A DNA stretch of 64,000 nucleotides from Bradyrhizobium sp. BTAi1 (GTDB taxonomy: Bacteria > Pseudomonadota > Alphaproteobacteria > Rhizobiales > Xanthobacteraceae). The notes beneath the pieces were generated by a model that was not told the origin of the DNA, ran no database searches, and saw only the letters and a program-made list of their open reading frames with translations. The position numbers and the translations under genes were made by a program. Every line of letters starts with the position of its first letter. Position 1 is the first letter of the stretch. Shown one piece after another: positions 14,964 to 24,019 of the stretch. Location of the stretch: assembly GCF_000015165.1 (NCBI RefSeq), contig NC_009485.1, positions 7,831,501-7,895,500 on the forward strand. The letters are read 5' to 3'.

Positions 14964-15824
14964 TCACGCCCACCGCCGCGCCATCGCGACGCTGAGCACC
15001 ACGATCGCTGCGGCGCCGAGCATGGTGGCGGACACCGGCTCGTGCAGCAGCAGGCTCGCAAAGGCCAGTCCGAGCAACGGCTGGAGCAGCTGCAACTGGC
15101 CGACGCTGGCCGTGCCGCCGCGCGACAGCCCGCGGTACCAGAAGGCGAAGCCGATGAACATGCTGAAGACGGAGACATAAGCGAGCCCCAGCCAGGCCGG
15201 CGCGGTGATGGGCTGTGCCGACTGCGGCCATGTCAGCAGCGACAGCGTCAGCATCACCGGCGACGACAGCAGCAGCGCCCACGAGATCACCTGCCAGCCC
15301 CCCAGCCGGCGAGTCAGCACGGCGCCTTCGGCATAGCCTAGGCCGCAGACGACAATGGCGGCGATCATCGCGAGATCGCCGATGGGCGAAGCCGCGTCGT
15401 CCTGCGAAAGCGCAAAGCCCGACACAGCGGCCGCGCCGAGACCCGCGAACAGCCAGAACAACGGTCGCGGCCGTTCCCCTCCGCGCAGCACGCCGAACAA
15501 GGCGGTCGAGAGCGGCAGCAGGCCGATGAAGACGATCGCATGCGCCGAGGTGACGTGCTGGAGCGCGAGCGCGGTCAGCAGCGGAAAGCCGATGACCACG
15601 CCGAGCGCGACGATCATCAGCGACGGCAATTCGCGCCGTCCCGGAAGCGGCTGCCGCAGCGCTGCGAGGCACAGTGACGCAAGCAGCGCCGCGAGCGTGG
15701 CACGCGCGCCGGTCAGAAAGAGCGGCGCGAAGCCATCGAGCGCGGCGCGCGTCGCCGGCAGCGAGCCGCTGAAAATGGTCATACCGATGGCGCCGCTGCC
15801 CCAGCCGTCGATCGATCCCTTCAT
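14964..15824 (-). CDS. EamA/DMT-family transporter
   Basis: A 286-aa inner-membrane protein with about ten hydrophobic helices in two EamA repeats (about 8-125 and 140-283), typical of drug/metabolite exporters (RhaT/YedA-like). It is divergent from the MocR-type gene at 15919 with a 94-nt shared promoter region, the usual arrangement when the regulator controls the transporter. Export of an amino acid or amine is likely but not shown. Confidence 0.85.
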   Translation of the reverse strand: MKGSIDGWGSGAIGMTIFSGSLPATRAALDGFAPLFLTGARATLAALLASLCLAALRQPLPGRRELPSLMIVALGVVIGFPLLTALALQHVTSAHAIVFIGLLPLSTALFGVLRGGERPRPLFWLFAGLGAAAVSGFALSQDDAASPIGDLAMIAAIVVCGLGYAEGAVLTRRLGGWQVISWALLLSSPVMLTLSLLTWPQSAQPITAPAWLGLAYVSVFSMFIGFAFWYRGLSRGGTASVGQLQLLQPLLGLAFASLLLHEPVSATMLGAAAIVVLSVAMARRWA

Positions 15825-15918
15825 GTGAGCCTCCGTCGAGGCTCCTGCTTAGCTCCGCGCGCCTTGCCGTGACAGCCACAGAGCAATACAATCCGGCAAA
15901 ACTGTACTGGCCTATCTG

Positions 15919-17382
15919 GTGATACACTTGCGCCCTTCGACCTCAGAGCCGCGTCCGGCCGGCCTCAGAACGACAGCGGTCGTCGAAGCCATCCGGCAGC
16001 GGCTGGCGACGCGCAGCCTGGGGCCAGGCCAGCGCCTGCCATCGATCCGCGCCTTCGCAGCCTTGATGGGCGTCGCGCCAGCCACCGTCGTCGAGGCCTA
16101 TGATCGGCTGGCGGCCGAGGGAATCATCCGTGCCCGGCGCGGGTCGGGCTTCTATGTCGCCGACATGGCGCCGGAACCGCTCGCCTTGGCCGGGAGTGAA
16201 CCGCGCCGTCCACGCGCGGTCGATCCGTTCTGGGTGTCGCGGCAGTCACTCGATGCCGATGCGACCACGCTGATGCCGGGCTGCGGCTGGTTGCCGGCCG
16301 ACTGGATGCCGCAGGAGGCGCTGCGCCGCGCCGTTCGCGCGCTGGCGCGCAACGACGGCCCGGTGCTGACGCATTACGGCGCCGCCCGCGGATCGGCGAG
16401 CCTGCGCCGCGTGCTGCAGTCCCGCCTCGCCGGCCTTGGCATCGAGGCCACGAGCGAGCAACTCGTGCTGACCTCGTCAGGTACACAGGCCATCGACCTG
16501 ATCTGTCGCATGCTGCTACGCCCCGGCGACACCGTGCTGGTCGACGATCCCTGCTACTTCAATTTCCTGGCGCTGCTGCGCGCACACCAAGCCCGGATCG
16601 TCAGCGTGCCGATGACGCCGAGCGGCCCCGATATCGCGCAATTCGAGGCGGTGCTCGCGGCCGAGCGCCCGCGGCTCTACATCACCAATTCCGGGCTGCA
16701 TAATCCGACCGGCGCGACATTATCCGCGCAGACCGCACATCGTCTGCTCAACGCCGCCGCGGCGCACGACACCATCATCATCGAGGACGATATCTACGGC
16801 GATTTCGCGCCCGAGCCGTCGCCGCGCCTCGCCGCGCTCGACGGGCTGGCGCGCGTGATCCTGGTCGGCAGCTTCTCCAAGACGTTGTCGGCCGCGCTGC
16901 GCTGCGGCTTCATCGCCGCACGCGCCGATTGGATCGAACCGCTGATCGACCTCCAGATCGCGACCGGCTTCGGCGGCCCCGGACAATTCGCTGCAGAGAC
17001 GCTGACGCAGATCCTGACCGGCGGCAGCTACCGCAAGCATGTCGACGAGTTGCGCGCGCGTCTGGCCCGGGCACGGCCGCGCGTCGCCGCACGGCTGCAG
17101 CGCCTCAGCATCGTGCCCTGGCTGATGCCGCGCGGCGGCTTTCACCTCTGGTGCAGGCTGCCGGATGGATGCTTGGCGATCGACGTGGCGCAGGCGGCGC
17201 TCACGAACGATGTCGTACTGGCGCCCGGCGACGTGTTCAGCGCGGCGCAATCAGCCGCGGCCATGATGCGGTTCAACGTCGCGCATTGCGAGGATGCGCG
17301 CGTGATGGCCGTGCTGGAACGCGCCATTGCGCAAGTCGCGCATGGCAACGCAGCTCGGGTTTCGAGGGGAGCTGAAGCCTAG
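15919..17382 (+). CDS. MocR-type regulator or PLP aminotransferase-family protein
   Basis: A 487-aa protein with an N-terminal GntR winged helix (VVEAIRQRLATRSLGPGQRL, FAALMGVAPATVVEAYDRL) and an aminotransferase fold; the PLP-lysine is in VGSFSKTLSAALRCGFI. The start is GTG (MIHLRPST), with little leader before it, and is uncertain by a few codons. Its last bases overlap the convergent glycine-zipper gene by 4 nt. It likely controls the divergent EamA transporter. Distinct from the MocR gene at 11449. Confidence 0.85.
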   Translation: MIHLRPSTSEPRPAGLRTTAVVEAIRQRLATRSLGPGQRLPSIRAFAALMGVAPATVVEAYDRLAAEGIIRARRGSGFYVADMAPEPLALAGSEPRRPRAVDPFWVSRQSLDADATTLMPGCGWLPADWMPQEALRRAVRALARNDGPVLTHYGAARGSASLRRVLQSRLAGLGIEATSEQLVLTSSGTQAIDLICRMLLRPGDTVLVDDPCYFNFLALLRAHQARIVSVPMTPSGPDIAQFEAVLAAERPRLYITNSGLHNPTGATLSAQTAHRLLNAAAAHDTIIIEDDIYGDFAPEPSPRLAALDGLARVILVGSFSKTLSAALRCGFIAARADWIEPLIDLQIATGFGGPGQFAAETLTQILTGGSYRKHVDELRARLARARPRVAARLQRLSIVPWLMPRGGFHLWCRLPDGCLAIDVAQAALTNDVVLAPGDVFSAAQSAAAMMRFNVAHCEDARVMAVLERAIAQVAHGNAARVSRGAEA

Positions 17383-17708
17383 TAGCAATAGCGCGGATGC
17401 ACGCGCACCCAGGCGCCGTCGCCGCGCTGCAGGTAGCAGCCGTTCCGGTATGAATAATAGCCGCTGCGGCGACGCTCGCCTTCGGCGCCGATGACGGCTC
17501 CCGTTCCGGCTCCGATCACGGCCCCGATCGCCGCGCCACGTCCGCCGCCCAGCGCGCCACCCAGGATCGCGCCGCCCGCGCCGCCGAGAATGGCGCCGCC
17601 CAGCGCGTCCTGCGCGGCGGCCTGATGCAGCGGCGCGACAGTCGCCAAGGTCAGCAGCGCGACGGCGCCGAGACGGGTGGCAAAGCGTATCCCCAGGTGT
17701 CGGATCAT
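17379..17708 (-). CDS. glycine-zipper exported protein
   Basis: A 109-aa protein with a signal peptide (to about AAAQ33) and a glycine-zipper segment GGAILGGAGGAILGGALGGG that can insert in a membrane, then a short Tyr/Cys-rich tail (GCYLQRGDGAWVRVHPRYCY). This resembles the 17-kDa surface antigen or YMGG-like families of envelope proteins. A perfect FixK/FNR box lies about 55 nt upstream, suggesting oxygen control. No partner gene is obvious. Confidence 0.75.
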   Translation of the reverse strand: MIRHLGIRFATRLGAVALLTLATVAPLHQAAAQDALGGAILGGAGGAILGGALGGGRGAAIGAVIGAGTGAVIGAEGERRRSGYYSYRNGCYLQRGDGAWVRVHPRYCY

Positions 17709-17756
17709 GAGCGGGCCTCCGTTCCGAGCACGCTAGTCAGCCCGGCCGGGCCGTTC

Positions 17757-17770
17757 TTGATGCAGATCAA
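17757..17770. promoter_or_regulatory. FixK/FNR-type box upstream of the glycine-zipper gene
   Basis: TTGATGCAGATCAA, a perfect TTGAT-N4-ATCAA palindrome. The only gene it can serve as a promoter is the one starting at 17708, about 50-60 nt away; the other neighbour ends toward it. Confidence 0.65.
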
Positions 17771-17811
17771 GGCGAGGTCAAGGCAGCAGAATCCGGATTC
17801 CGCGCCGTGCG

Positions 17812-19488
17812 TCAGGCCGCGGCGCGCTGATCCTGGGTATGATCCTCGACGATGCTGAGGAGATATTTCGGCTGCCCCTCTCCGACCGTCACCGGGAGCC
17901 GGCGGACCACCACGTCGCGCTTGCCATTGCCGGGCGTGTCGATGCTATGCGCCTTCGGCGTCTCGTCGCCGACCTCATCGAGATGAGCGCGATCGAAGCT
18001 CTCCAGCAGCTCGCCTGTGGGCTCGGGGAACAGCTCGCGGGCGGCGCGGCCGATGATCTGCGCACGCGGCAGACCGAACAGCTTTTCCGCCGCGTGGTTC
18101 ACGAAGACATAGCGCAGCGATTGTGCATCCTTCGCCACGACCGCCTGCGGGATGTTTTCCAACAGCGCAGCGAGGAAATATTCGGCGCGCGCCAGAATCC
18201 GTTCATTGCGCCGCTGCGTGGTGAAGTCCTCATGCGTGGCGATCCAGCCGCCCCCATCCATCGGACGCTCGCAGACCCGGATGATGCGACCGTCGCCGAG
18301 CTCGAACTCGGAGATCGCCGGCTTGCCCTCTCTGATGCGCTCGCGCAATGAGGCGAGAAAATCGGCCGGCTTTTCGCGCAGGAGCCCCTGCCGCGCGCGA
18401 TGCGCAAGGATGTCGCGCATATGCGTGCCGGGACGCGCGATCGAGGCGGGCAGGCCATACAGCGCACGATACTGGTCGTTGACCATCAGAACATAACAGA
18501 AGCTGTCCAGCATGATCAGCCCCTGGGCCATGTTGGCGACGGCGGCATCCAGGCGCTGCTGGCTGCTGAGCGCGCCCTGCTCCAGCCGCTCGTGCTGGCG
18601 CAGGATAACGGCATGCTGCCGCTCGATCTCGATCTCATGCTCTTCAAGTTCCTGCAGCCGGAATACATTGTCTTGATACGTCTCGACGGCATGGGCGACA
18701 TGGCCGATCTCGTCATGGCGCCGCGCATGCGGAATCTTCAGCTTGATCCGTCCCGCAGCAATACGATCGGTCACGCGGGCGATGTCCAGAAGCGGCATCA
18801 GGACGCCCCAGCGCAGCGCCAGCGCTGCAGCCGCAATCAGCACGATGATGAGGAGGCCAAGTCCACCCAGATAGAACGCCACCATACCGCGCGCGTCGGC
18901 GGCCTCACCGAGTTCGCGGATGCGATCAGCGTAGAGCTGTGACAATGTTTCGAGGTCCTCGTTCAACGCGGTGCGCACCGCGCGGTTCTCGTCATTGTCG
19001 CCGAGCTCGCGCGCCGCGGATGAGCCGACCGAGATGGTACGGCGCGCCATCTCGGTGCGGAAGGCGACGAATTGATCGATCCGCTGCCGGAACGGCGCGA
19101 ATGTCGCGGCATCGTCGGCAGGCAGCAGCGCTTCCCACTCTTCGACGATCTTGGTCAGTTGCCGGAGTTTCGCGAGCAATGAATCAGCGTAGCGCCGCGC
19201 CACGTTGCGATCGGCCGACATGTAGATGCCGCGCGACTCCATGACGACGGCGTAGATCGTCGCATTGGCCCGCTCGATGTTGCGCGATGCGGCGGCGAGG
19301 GCTTCGAGCCGGTCGTAGAACAGGCGCTGCTCACGGAGCGCGGACAGCGCACCCAGCGTCGACAACATCACAAGGACGGCAAAGCCGGCCGCAGCGGCGG
19401 AAATCTTGTCGTTGAGGTCGAAGGACGGCAGTGAATTGGTGAACCTGCGCAACACGGCTTGCATGGCTGGCTCCCAGCGCGGAGACAA
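17812..19488 (-). CDS. membrane PAS/HAMP sensor without recognisable output domain
   Basis: A 558-aa protein: TM helix near 28-50, a four-helix periplasmic sensor, TM near 205-228, HAMP (about 230-285, PLLDIARVTDRIAAGRIKLK), a coiled coil, a PAS domain (about 315-430, MAQGLIMLDSFCYVLMVND) and a second PAS (about 435-545). It then stops. Related alphaproteobacterial proteins usually continue into a kinase, GGDEF or EAL domain. It may signal through a partner or be a cut-down receptor. Met-9 is an alternative start. It belongs to no visible operon. Confidence 0.8.
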   Translation of the reverse strand: MSPRWEPAMQAVLRRFTNSLPSFDLNDKISAAAAGFAVLVMLSTLGALSALREQRLFYDRLEALAAASRNIERANATIYAVVMESRGIYMSADRNVARRYADSLLAKLRQLTKIVEEWEALLPADDAATFAPFRQRIDQFVAFRTEMARRTISVGSSAARELGDNDENRAVRTALNEDLETLSQLYADRIRELGEAADARGMVAFYLGGLGLLIIVLIAAAALALRWGVLMPLLDIARVTDRIAAGRIKLKIPHARRHDEIGHVAHAVETYQDNVFRLQELEEHEIEIERQHAVILRQHERLEQGALSSQQRLDAAVANMAQGLIMLDSFCYVLMVNDQYRALYGLPASIARPGTHMRDILAHRARQGLLREKPADFLASLRERIREGKPAISEFELGDGRIIRVCERPMDGGGWIATHEDFTTQRRNERILARAEYFLAALLENIPQAVVAKDAQSLRYVFVNHAAEKLFGLPRAQIIGRAARELFPEPTGELLESFDRAHLDEVGDETPKAHSIDTPGNGKRDVVVRRLPVTVGEGQPKYLLSIVEDHTQDQRAAA

Positions 19489-19594
19489 CCATCAGACGCA
19501 AGATCTGTAAACGACACGTTCCAAGCGGCACAGCAAGTCGCAACGAATCGTTAACCCGGGTTTCGCGATTGTTAACGCCCGCCGGGCGTCGACC

Positions 19595-20284
19595 TCACTG
19601 CCTGAGCATGATGAGCGGATTGGCGCTGTCCGGCACCAGCCGCCATTGCGCATTGTCGTCGGCCTCGAACCGCCAGGTCTCGCCGCGATCCGACATCAGC
19701 ATCATCTGGCCGTGCTCGAGCCGCCACTGCGACGGCGCAAACGCCGCGATCGCGGAATCGCATTTCGGCTTCACGAACACCTGAAAGTTGTCGTTGCCGG
19801 CGTCGTTATTGGTCAGCACCAGGCTGCAGATCGTGGCACCATTGCCGCGCACCATGGCCCAGTCGCCGATCATCTGGTCCATCGATTTGGCAAGCGATCG
19901 CGCCGCCGCCAGGTTCTGCAGGATGTAGACACCCTCGCCCTGGCGCAGGCCTTCGAAGATGCCGGACTCGACCTCGGTGAAGTCGATCACCGCCTCGCCA
20001 TTGGCGGACTGCAGGCTGACGATGTCGAGCCCCTTCACGGTCCAGCCTGCGATGTCCTTGGTGAAGGGCAGCGCGGCGGCGCAGCCCGGCTCCAGTTCGA
20101 GCTTCTGCCCGCGCGGCGCCGCGTCGGGCTTCAAGGTCAGAACGCAGGTCTTGCTGCGCTCGGTGGTCGCGAGCTCCCACTGGCCGATCATCGCCTTCTT
20201 CAGGCTGGTCGCATCCTGCGCAACGGCAGGGATCACAGCCACCGACGACGAAAGCGCGATCAGCAAGGAGAGAGCTCGGTTCAT
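19595..20284 (-). CDS. exported AprI/Inh-family protease inhibitor, two domains
   Basis: A 229-aa protein with a signal peptide (to about AVAQ23) and two copies of the Inh beta-barrel, about 30-115 (MIGQWELATTERSKTC... FEGLR) and 137-225 (MIGDWAMVRGNGATIC... WRLVP). Inh proteins are periplasmic inhibitors of secreted serralysin metalloproteases, normally with one domain of ~105 aa. Each domain keeps a Cys pair. Its start overlaps the stop of the dehydrogenase gene, so they are co-transcribed, although a functional link is not clear. Confidence 0.8.
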   Translation of the reverse strand: MNRALSLLIALSSSVAVIPAVAQDATSLKKAMIGQWELATTERSKTCVLTLKPDAAPRGQKLELEPGCAAALPFTKDIAGWTVKGLDIVSLQSANGEAVIDFTEVESGIFEGLRQGEGVYILQNLAAARSLAKSMDQMIGDWAMVRGNGATICSLVLTNNDAGNDNFQVFVKPKCDSAIAAFAPSQWRLEHGQMMLMSDRGETWRFEADDNAQWRLVPDSANPLIMLRQ

Positions 20285-21267
20285 CAGCGGCCTTTCACCG
20301 GCGTTTCGGGAACGGGCGTCAGCGGTGGCTTGCCGGCGAACCAGACCTTCAGGTTGTCGACCACCAACTGATCCATCGCGTTGCGGGTTACAATGGCAGC
20401 CGAGCCGATGTGTGGCAGCAGCACGACATTATCCATCGCCTTGAGCTCGTCGGGGACCGCCGGCTCCTTCTCGAACACGTCGAGGCCGGCGGCCAGGATG
20501 GTGCCGGACTTCAGCGCATCGACCAGCGCCGCCTCGTCGATCACCGAACCGCGGGCGACGTTGACGACGACGCCGCGCGGTCCGAGCGCCTTCAGCACCT
20601 CGGCATTGACGATTTTGTTGGTGCTGGCGCCGCCGGGAACGATCACGACCAGGGTGTCGACGTCCTTCGCCATCTGCAGCAGGTCGGGATAGTGCTTGTT
20701 GGCGACGCCGGCGGCGGCATTGCGCGAATGATAGACGACGGGCACCAGCGAGGCTTCGAGCCGGCGCGCGATCGCCTGGCCGATGCGACCCATGCCGACC
20801 ATGCCGACGGTGCGGTCGCGCAGCGAGCCGACGCTGAGCGGATACGGCTTTGACGTCCATTCGCCCGAGCGCACGAAGCGGTCGGCCTTGATGAACTCGC
20901 GGCAGGTCGCGATCAGCAGGCCGAGCGCGACGTCGGCGACCTCCTCGGTCAGCACGTCCGGCGTGTTGGTGACAACGATGCCGTGCTGACCGGCGTGGGC
21001 GGCTGCGATGTGATCGTAGCCGACGCCGAAGCTCGCGATGATCTCCAGCCTGGGCAGCGAGGCCATCACGGCGGCATCGGTCTTCACGGTGTGGAAGGTC
21101 ACGGCGACGCCGCGGATCCGGCCCTTCACCTCCGCCGGCAGCGCTTCGAGATCGGCCTGCGTCGTCGCATGGTGCACGTTGAAGCTGTCCGGGAACCCTT
21201 TCTCCAGGATCGGCCGCAGCGGCCCATAGATCAGAACATCGATCTTGTCAGACGAAGTGGCCGCCAT
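20284..21267 (-). CDS. D-2-hydroxyacid dehydrogenase (glyoxylate/hydroxypyruvate reductase type)
   Basis: A 327-aa NAD(P)-dependent enzyme. It has the Rossmann motif GMVGMGRIGQAIARR (about 155-170) and the catalytic set Arg in NVARGSVID, Glu in VFEKEP and His in LLPHIGSA. It reduces 2-oxo acids such as glyoxylate or hydroxypyruvate to D-hydroxy acids. It follows the ABC permease by a 1-nt overlap, so it is in the operon with the transporter genes 22.1-23.9 kb and may act on the imported compound or its product. Confidence 0.88.
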   Translation of the reverse strand: MAATSSDKIDVLIYGPLRPILEKGFPDSFNVHHATTQADLEALPAEVKGRIRGVAVTFHTVKTDAAVMASLPRLEIIASFGVGYDHIAAAHAGQHGIVVTNTPDVLTEEVADVALGLLIATCREFIKADRFVRSGEWTSKPYPLSVGSLRDRTVGMVGMGRIGQAIARRLEASLVPVVYHSRNAAAGVANKHYPDLLQMAKDVDTLVVIVPGGASTNKIVNAEVLKALGPRGVVVNVARGSVIDEAALVDALKSGTILAAGLDVFEKEPAVPDELKAMDNVVLLPHIGSAAIVTRNAMDQLVVDNLKVWFAGKPPLTPVPETPVKGR

Positions 21268-22082
21268 CAGCTGTCCTTTCCAAGCGCGCTCTCATGCCAG
21301 CGCCGCAAAACGAGGTGGGAAACTAGCGCCAGCAAGCCATAGATGACAATCCCGGCGACCGACAGCAGCACCAGCGCTGCGAACATGCGGGGGATGTTGA
21401 GTCGGTAACCCGATTCCGCGATGCGATAGGCAAGGCCCGAGCCGGCACCGGCGCTGCCCGCGGCGATCTCGGCGACGACGGCACCGATCAGCGACAGGCC
21501 ACCGGCGATGCGCAGCCCACCGAGAATATAGGGCAAGGCGGCGGGCAGCTTCAGATAGCGCAAGGTCTGCCAGCGCGAGGCGCCATACAATTGGAACAGA
21601 CCGGCGAGATTGCGGTCGACCGAGTTGAGCCCGAGCGCGGTGTTGGACAGCACTGGAAAAAAGCCGACGATCCAGGCGCAGGTCACCACCGCCGTCTGCT
21701 GCGGCAGATAGATCAGCAGCAGCGGCGCAATCGCGATCACGGGCGTCACCTGCAGCACAACGGCGTAGGGAAACAGCGCCCATTCCAGCCAGCGCGACTG
21801 ATTGAAGAGCAGCGCCAGCGCGATGCCGCCAAGGGCTGCGGCGATGAAACCTTCCAGCGTCGTGATGAGCGTGGTCAGCAGCGACTGCGCCAGTATGTCC
21901 CAGTCGCTGACCAGCGTCTTCAACACCAACAGCGGTCCCGGCAGCACATAAGGCTGGATCCCATTGAGGCGCACCACCACCTCCCACGCCGTCAGCGCCG
22001 CAACGAAGACGACAGCCGGAACGGCCAGGCTCGCCAGCCGCGCACCGGAGACGAATGCGCCTCGCTCACGGGGGCCGGTCAC
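21267..22082 (-). CDS. ABC importer permease (NitT/TauT type)
   Basis: A 271-aa inner-membrane protein with six predicted helices and the EAA loop LFQLYGASRWQTLRYLKLPA. The GTG start at 22082 overlaps the ATPase stop as GTGA, the likely coupled start; an upstream start at 22136 would overlap the ATPase by 58 nt. It forms a full importer with the ATPase (22079-22882) and the binding protein (22908-23927). Confidence 0.87.
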   Translation of the reverse strand: MTGPRERGAFVSGARLASLAVPAVVFVAALTAWEVVVRLNGIQPYVLPGPLLVLKTLVSDWDILAQSLLTTLITTLEGFIAAALGGIALALLFNQSRWLEWALFPYAVVLQVTPVIAIAPLLLIYLPQQTAVVTCAWIVGFFPVLSNTALGLNSVDRNLAGLFQLYGASRWQTLRYLKLPAALPYILGGLRIAGGLSLIGAVVAEIAAGSAGAGSGLAYRIAESGYRLNIPRMFAALVLLSVAGIVIYGLLALVSHLVLRRWHESALGKDS

Positions 22083-22882
22083 AGCGCATGCACTCCGGTA
22101 TAGGCCGGCGCCAGGGCATCCGAGACGCGGCGGCAATAGCCGGCATAAGCGGCGGATGCGCGGAACGCATCATCCCGCGGCGCATCGGCGTCGATCTTGA
22201 TCTCGGCACTGAGCCGGCCCGGCCGCGCCGTCATCACCAGCACGCGCTGCGACAGATAGACCGACTCGAACACCGAATGGGTGACGAACAACACGGTCAT
22301 GCTGAGGCTGCGCCATAGCGCCAGCAGGTCGTTATTGAGGCGGAAACGCGTGATCTCGTCGAGCGCCGCGAACGGCTCGTCCATCAAGAGAATGTCCGGC
22401 CGCGTCACCAGCGCCCGCGCCAGCGACGCCCGCATCTTCATGCCGCCGGACAATTCGCGCGGAAAGGCATCGGCAAAATCGGACAGGCCGACCTGCGCCA
22501 GCGCCGCATCGATGCCCGTTCGCGCCTCGGCCGCCGGCACATGGGCAAGCTTCAGCGGCAGACCGACATTGTCGCGCACGCTGGTCCAGGGCATCAGCGT
22601 CGGCTCCTGGAACACGAAGCCGATGCGATGGCCGGGGCGGGGTGCCGAGGACGCCGCGGCAATGTCGAGCGTGCCGCTGCTCGGGCTGGCCAATCCCGCG
22701 ATCAGCCGCAGCGCCGTCGACTTGCCGCAGCCGGACGGGCCGAGCAGCGAGACGAATTCGCCCCTGCCGATCGAAAGATCAATCGGCCCGAGCGCAGCGA
22801 CGCCGGACTCATAGATCTTGGTTACGCCGCGCAGGCGCACCGCGACATCGGCGGCACGCTCGGGCGAAGGGGACGAGCTCAT
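22079..22882 (-). CDS. ABC importer ATPase (NitT/TauT type)
   Basis: A 267-aa ATPase with Walker A GPSGCGKST, Q-loop FQEPTLMPW, signature LSGGMKMR and Walker B ILLMDEPFAALD, then H-loop VTHSVFES. Length and motifs are those of the SsuB/TauB class. It drives the permease encoded directly downstream. The binding-protein gene ends 25 nt upstream. Confidence 0.9.
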   Translation of the reverse strand: MSSSPSPERAADVAVRLRGVTKIYESGVAALGPIDLSIGRGEFVSLLGPSGCGKSTALRLIAGLASPSSGTLDIAAASSAPRPGHRIGFVFQEPTLMPWTSVRDNVGLPLKLAHVPAAEARTGIDAALAQVGLSDFADAFPRELSGGMKMRASLARALVTRPDILLMDEPFAALDEITRFRLNNDLLALWRSLSMTVLFVTHSVFESVYLSQRVLVMTARPGRLSAEIKIDADAPRDDAFRASAAYAGYCRRVSDALAPAYTGVHAL

Positions 22883-22907
22883 CTGCTGAAAGCGCCGGTC
22901 ACGCGTC

Positions 22908-23927
22908 CTACTTCTTCGGCCGGAGATCGACGCCGACGCCCTTGTTGACGAAACGCAAGGTGTAGGATTTGCGATAATCGACGGTCGGCTTGACCACGCC
23001 CGCCCGGACCATCTTGTCGAAGAAGCTGGTGATGCGCTCCTCGGTCATGGCGCCGATGCCCTTCTCCACGCTGTCGCCGGAATCGACGATGCCGTACTCT
23101 TTCATCTTGGCCACCGAATAGGCCAGCAGGTCGTCGGTCATCTCCGGGTTCATCTTCTTGATCAGCGCATTGCCTGCAGAGTTGTCGCCATAGATGTAAT
23201 TGTACCAGCCGATGATCGAGGCATCGACGAAGCGCTGGACCAGGTCCGGCTTGCTCTCGATCAGGTCGCGCCGCGTCTCGATCAAGGTCGAATAGGTGTT
23301 GAAGCCGTAATCGGCGAGCAGGATCACGCCCGGCTTGAAGCCTGCAGCGCGCTCGACCGCGAACGGCTCCGACGTGACATAGCCCTGCATCGCGCTCTGG
23401 GCGGTGGCGATGAAAGGCTGCGGATTGAAGGTATAGGGCCGGACGTTCTTCTCGGAGAAGCCGTATTCCGACTTCAGCCATTGATAATAGCTGGAAATGC
23501 CCTCCTTGGAGACGAACAGGGTCAGCGGCTTCAGTTCGTCCAGCTTGGTGATCTTGGACTCCGGATGCGTCAGGAACACCTGCGGGTCCTTCTGGAACAT
23601 CGCCGCGATCGACACCACCGGCACGTTGTTGGCGACCGCATCGAACGCCATCAGCGTGTTCGCCGCCATGAAGAACTCGATCTTGCCGGAAATCAGCAGC
23701 ATCCGGTTGTTCTCGTTGGGACCGCCGGGCACGATGGTCACGTCGAGGCCGTAGCGCTTGTAGGTGCCGTCGGCGACCGCCTGGAAGAAGCCGCCATGCT
23801 CGGCCTCGGCCACCCAATTGGTGCCGAACGAGACCTTGTCGAGGGTCTGGGCCTGGACGGCCCCGACCATCGCGCCCGCGACCAGCCATGCCGCCATTAA
23901 CGTTCGCGACAGAAGCGCCTGCGCCAT
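22908..23927 (-). CDS. ABC substrate-binding protein (NMT1/THI5-like)
   Basis: A 339-aa periplasmic protein with signal peptide MAQALLSRTLMAAWLVAGAM (cleavage near VQAQ) and an NMT1/THI5-like binding fold (VSFGTNWVAEAEHGGFFQAV, GPNENNRMLLISGKIEFFM). ATG 23927 has GGGGAG before it; the longer frame upstream is not coding. It is the first gene of an importer/dehydrogenase operon. The divergent creatininase-family gene suggests an amide or N-heterocycle as substrate, by context only. Confidence 0.88.
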   Translation of the reverse strand: MAQALLSRTLMAAWLVAGAMVGAVQAQTLDKVSFGTNWVAEAEHGGFFQAVADGTYKRYGLDVTIVPGGPNENNRMLLISGKIEFFMAANTLMAFDAVANNVPVVSIAAMFQKDPQVFLTHPESKITKLDELKPLTLFVSKEGISSYYQWLKSEYGFSEKNVRPYTFNPQPFIATAQSAMQGYVTSEPFAVERAAGFKPGVILLADYGFNTYSTLIETRRDLIESKPDLVQRFVDASIIGWYNYIYGDNSAGNALIKKMNPEMTDDLLAYSVAKMKEYGIVDSGDSVEKGIGAMTEERITSFFDKMVRAGVVKPTVDYRKSYTLRFVNKGVGVDLRPKK

Positions 23928-24019
23928 GTCTGGTCTCCCCGGTTCTTTCAGGCTGAACATGCTAAGATTGGTCACGTGATAACTACCCTGCCCGACGGAC
24001 GAAGGAAACTGCCCGCGCG

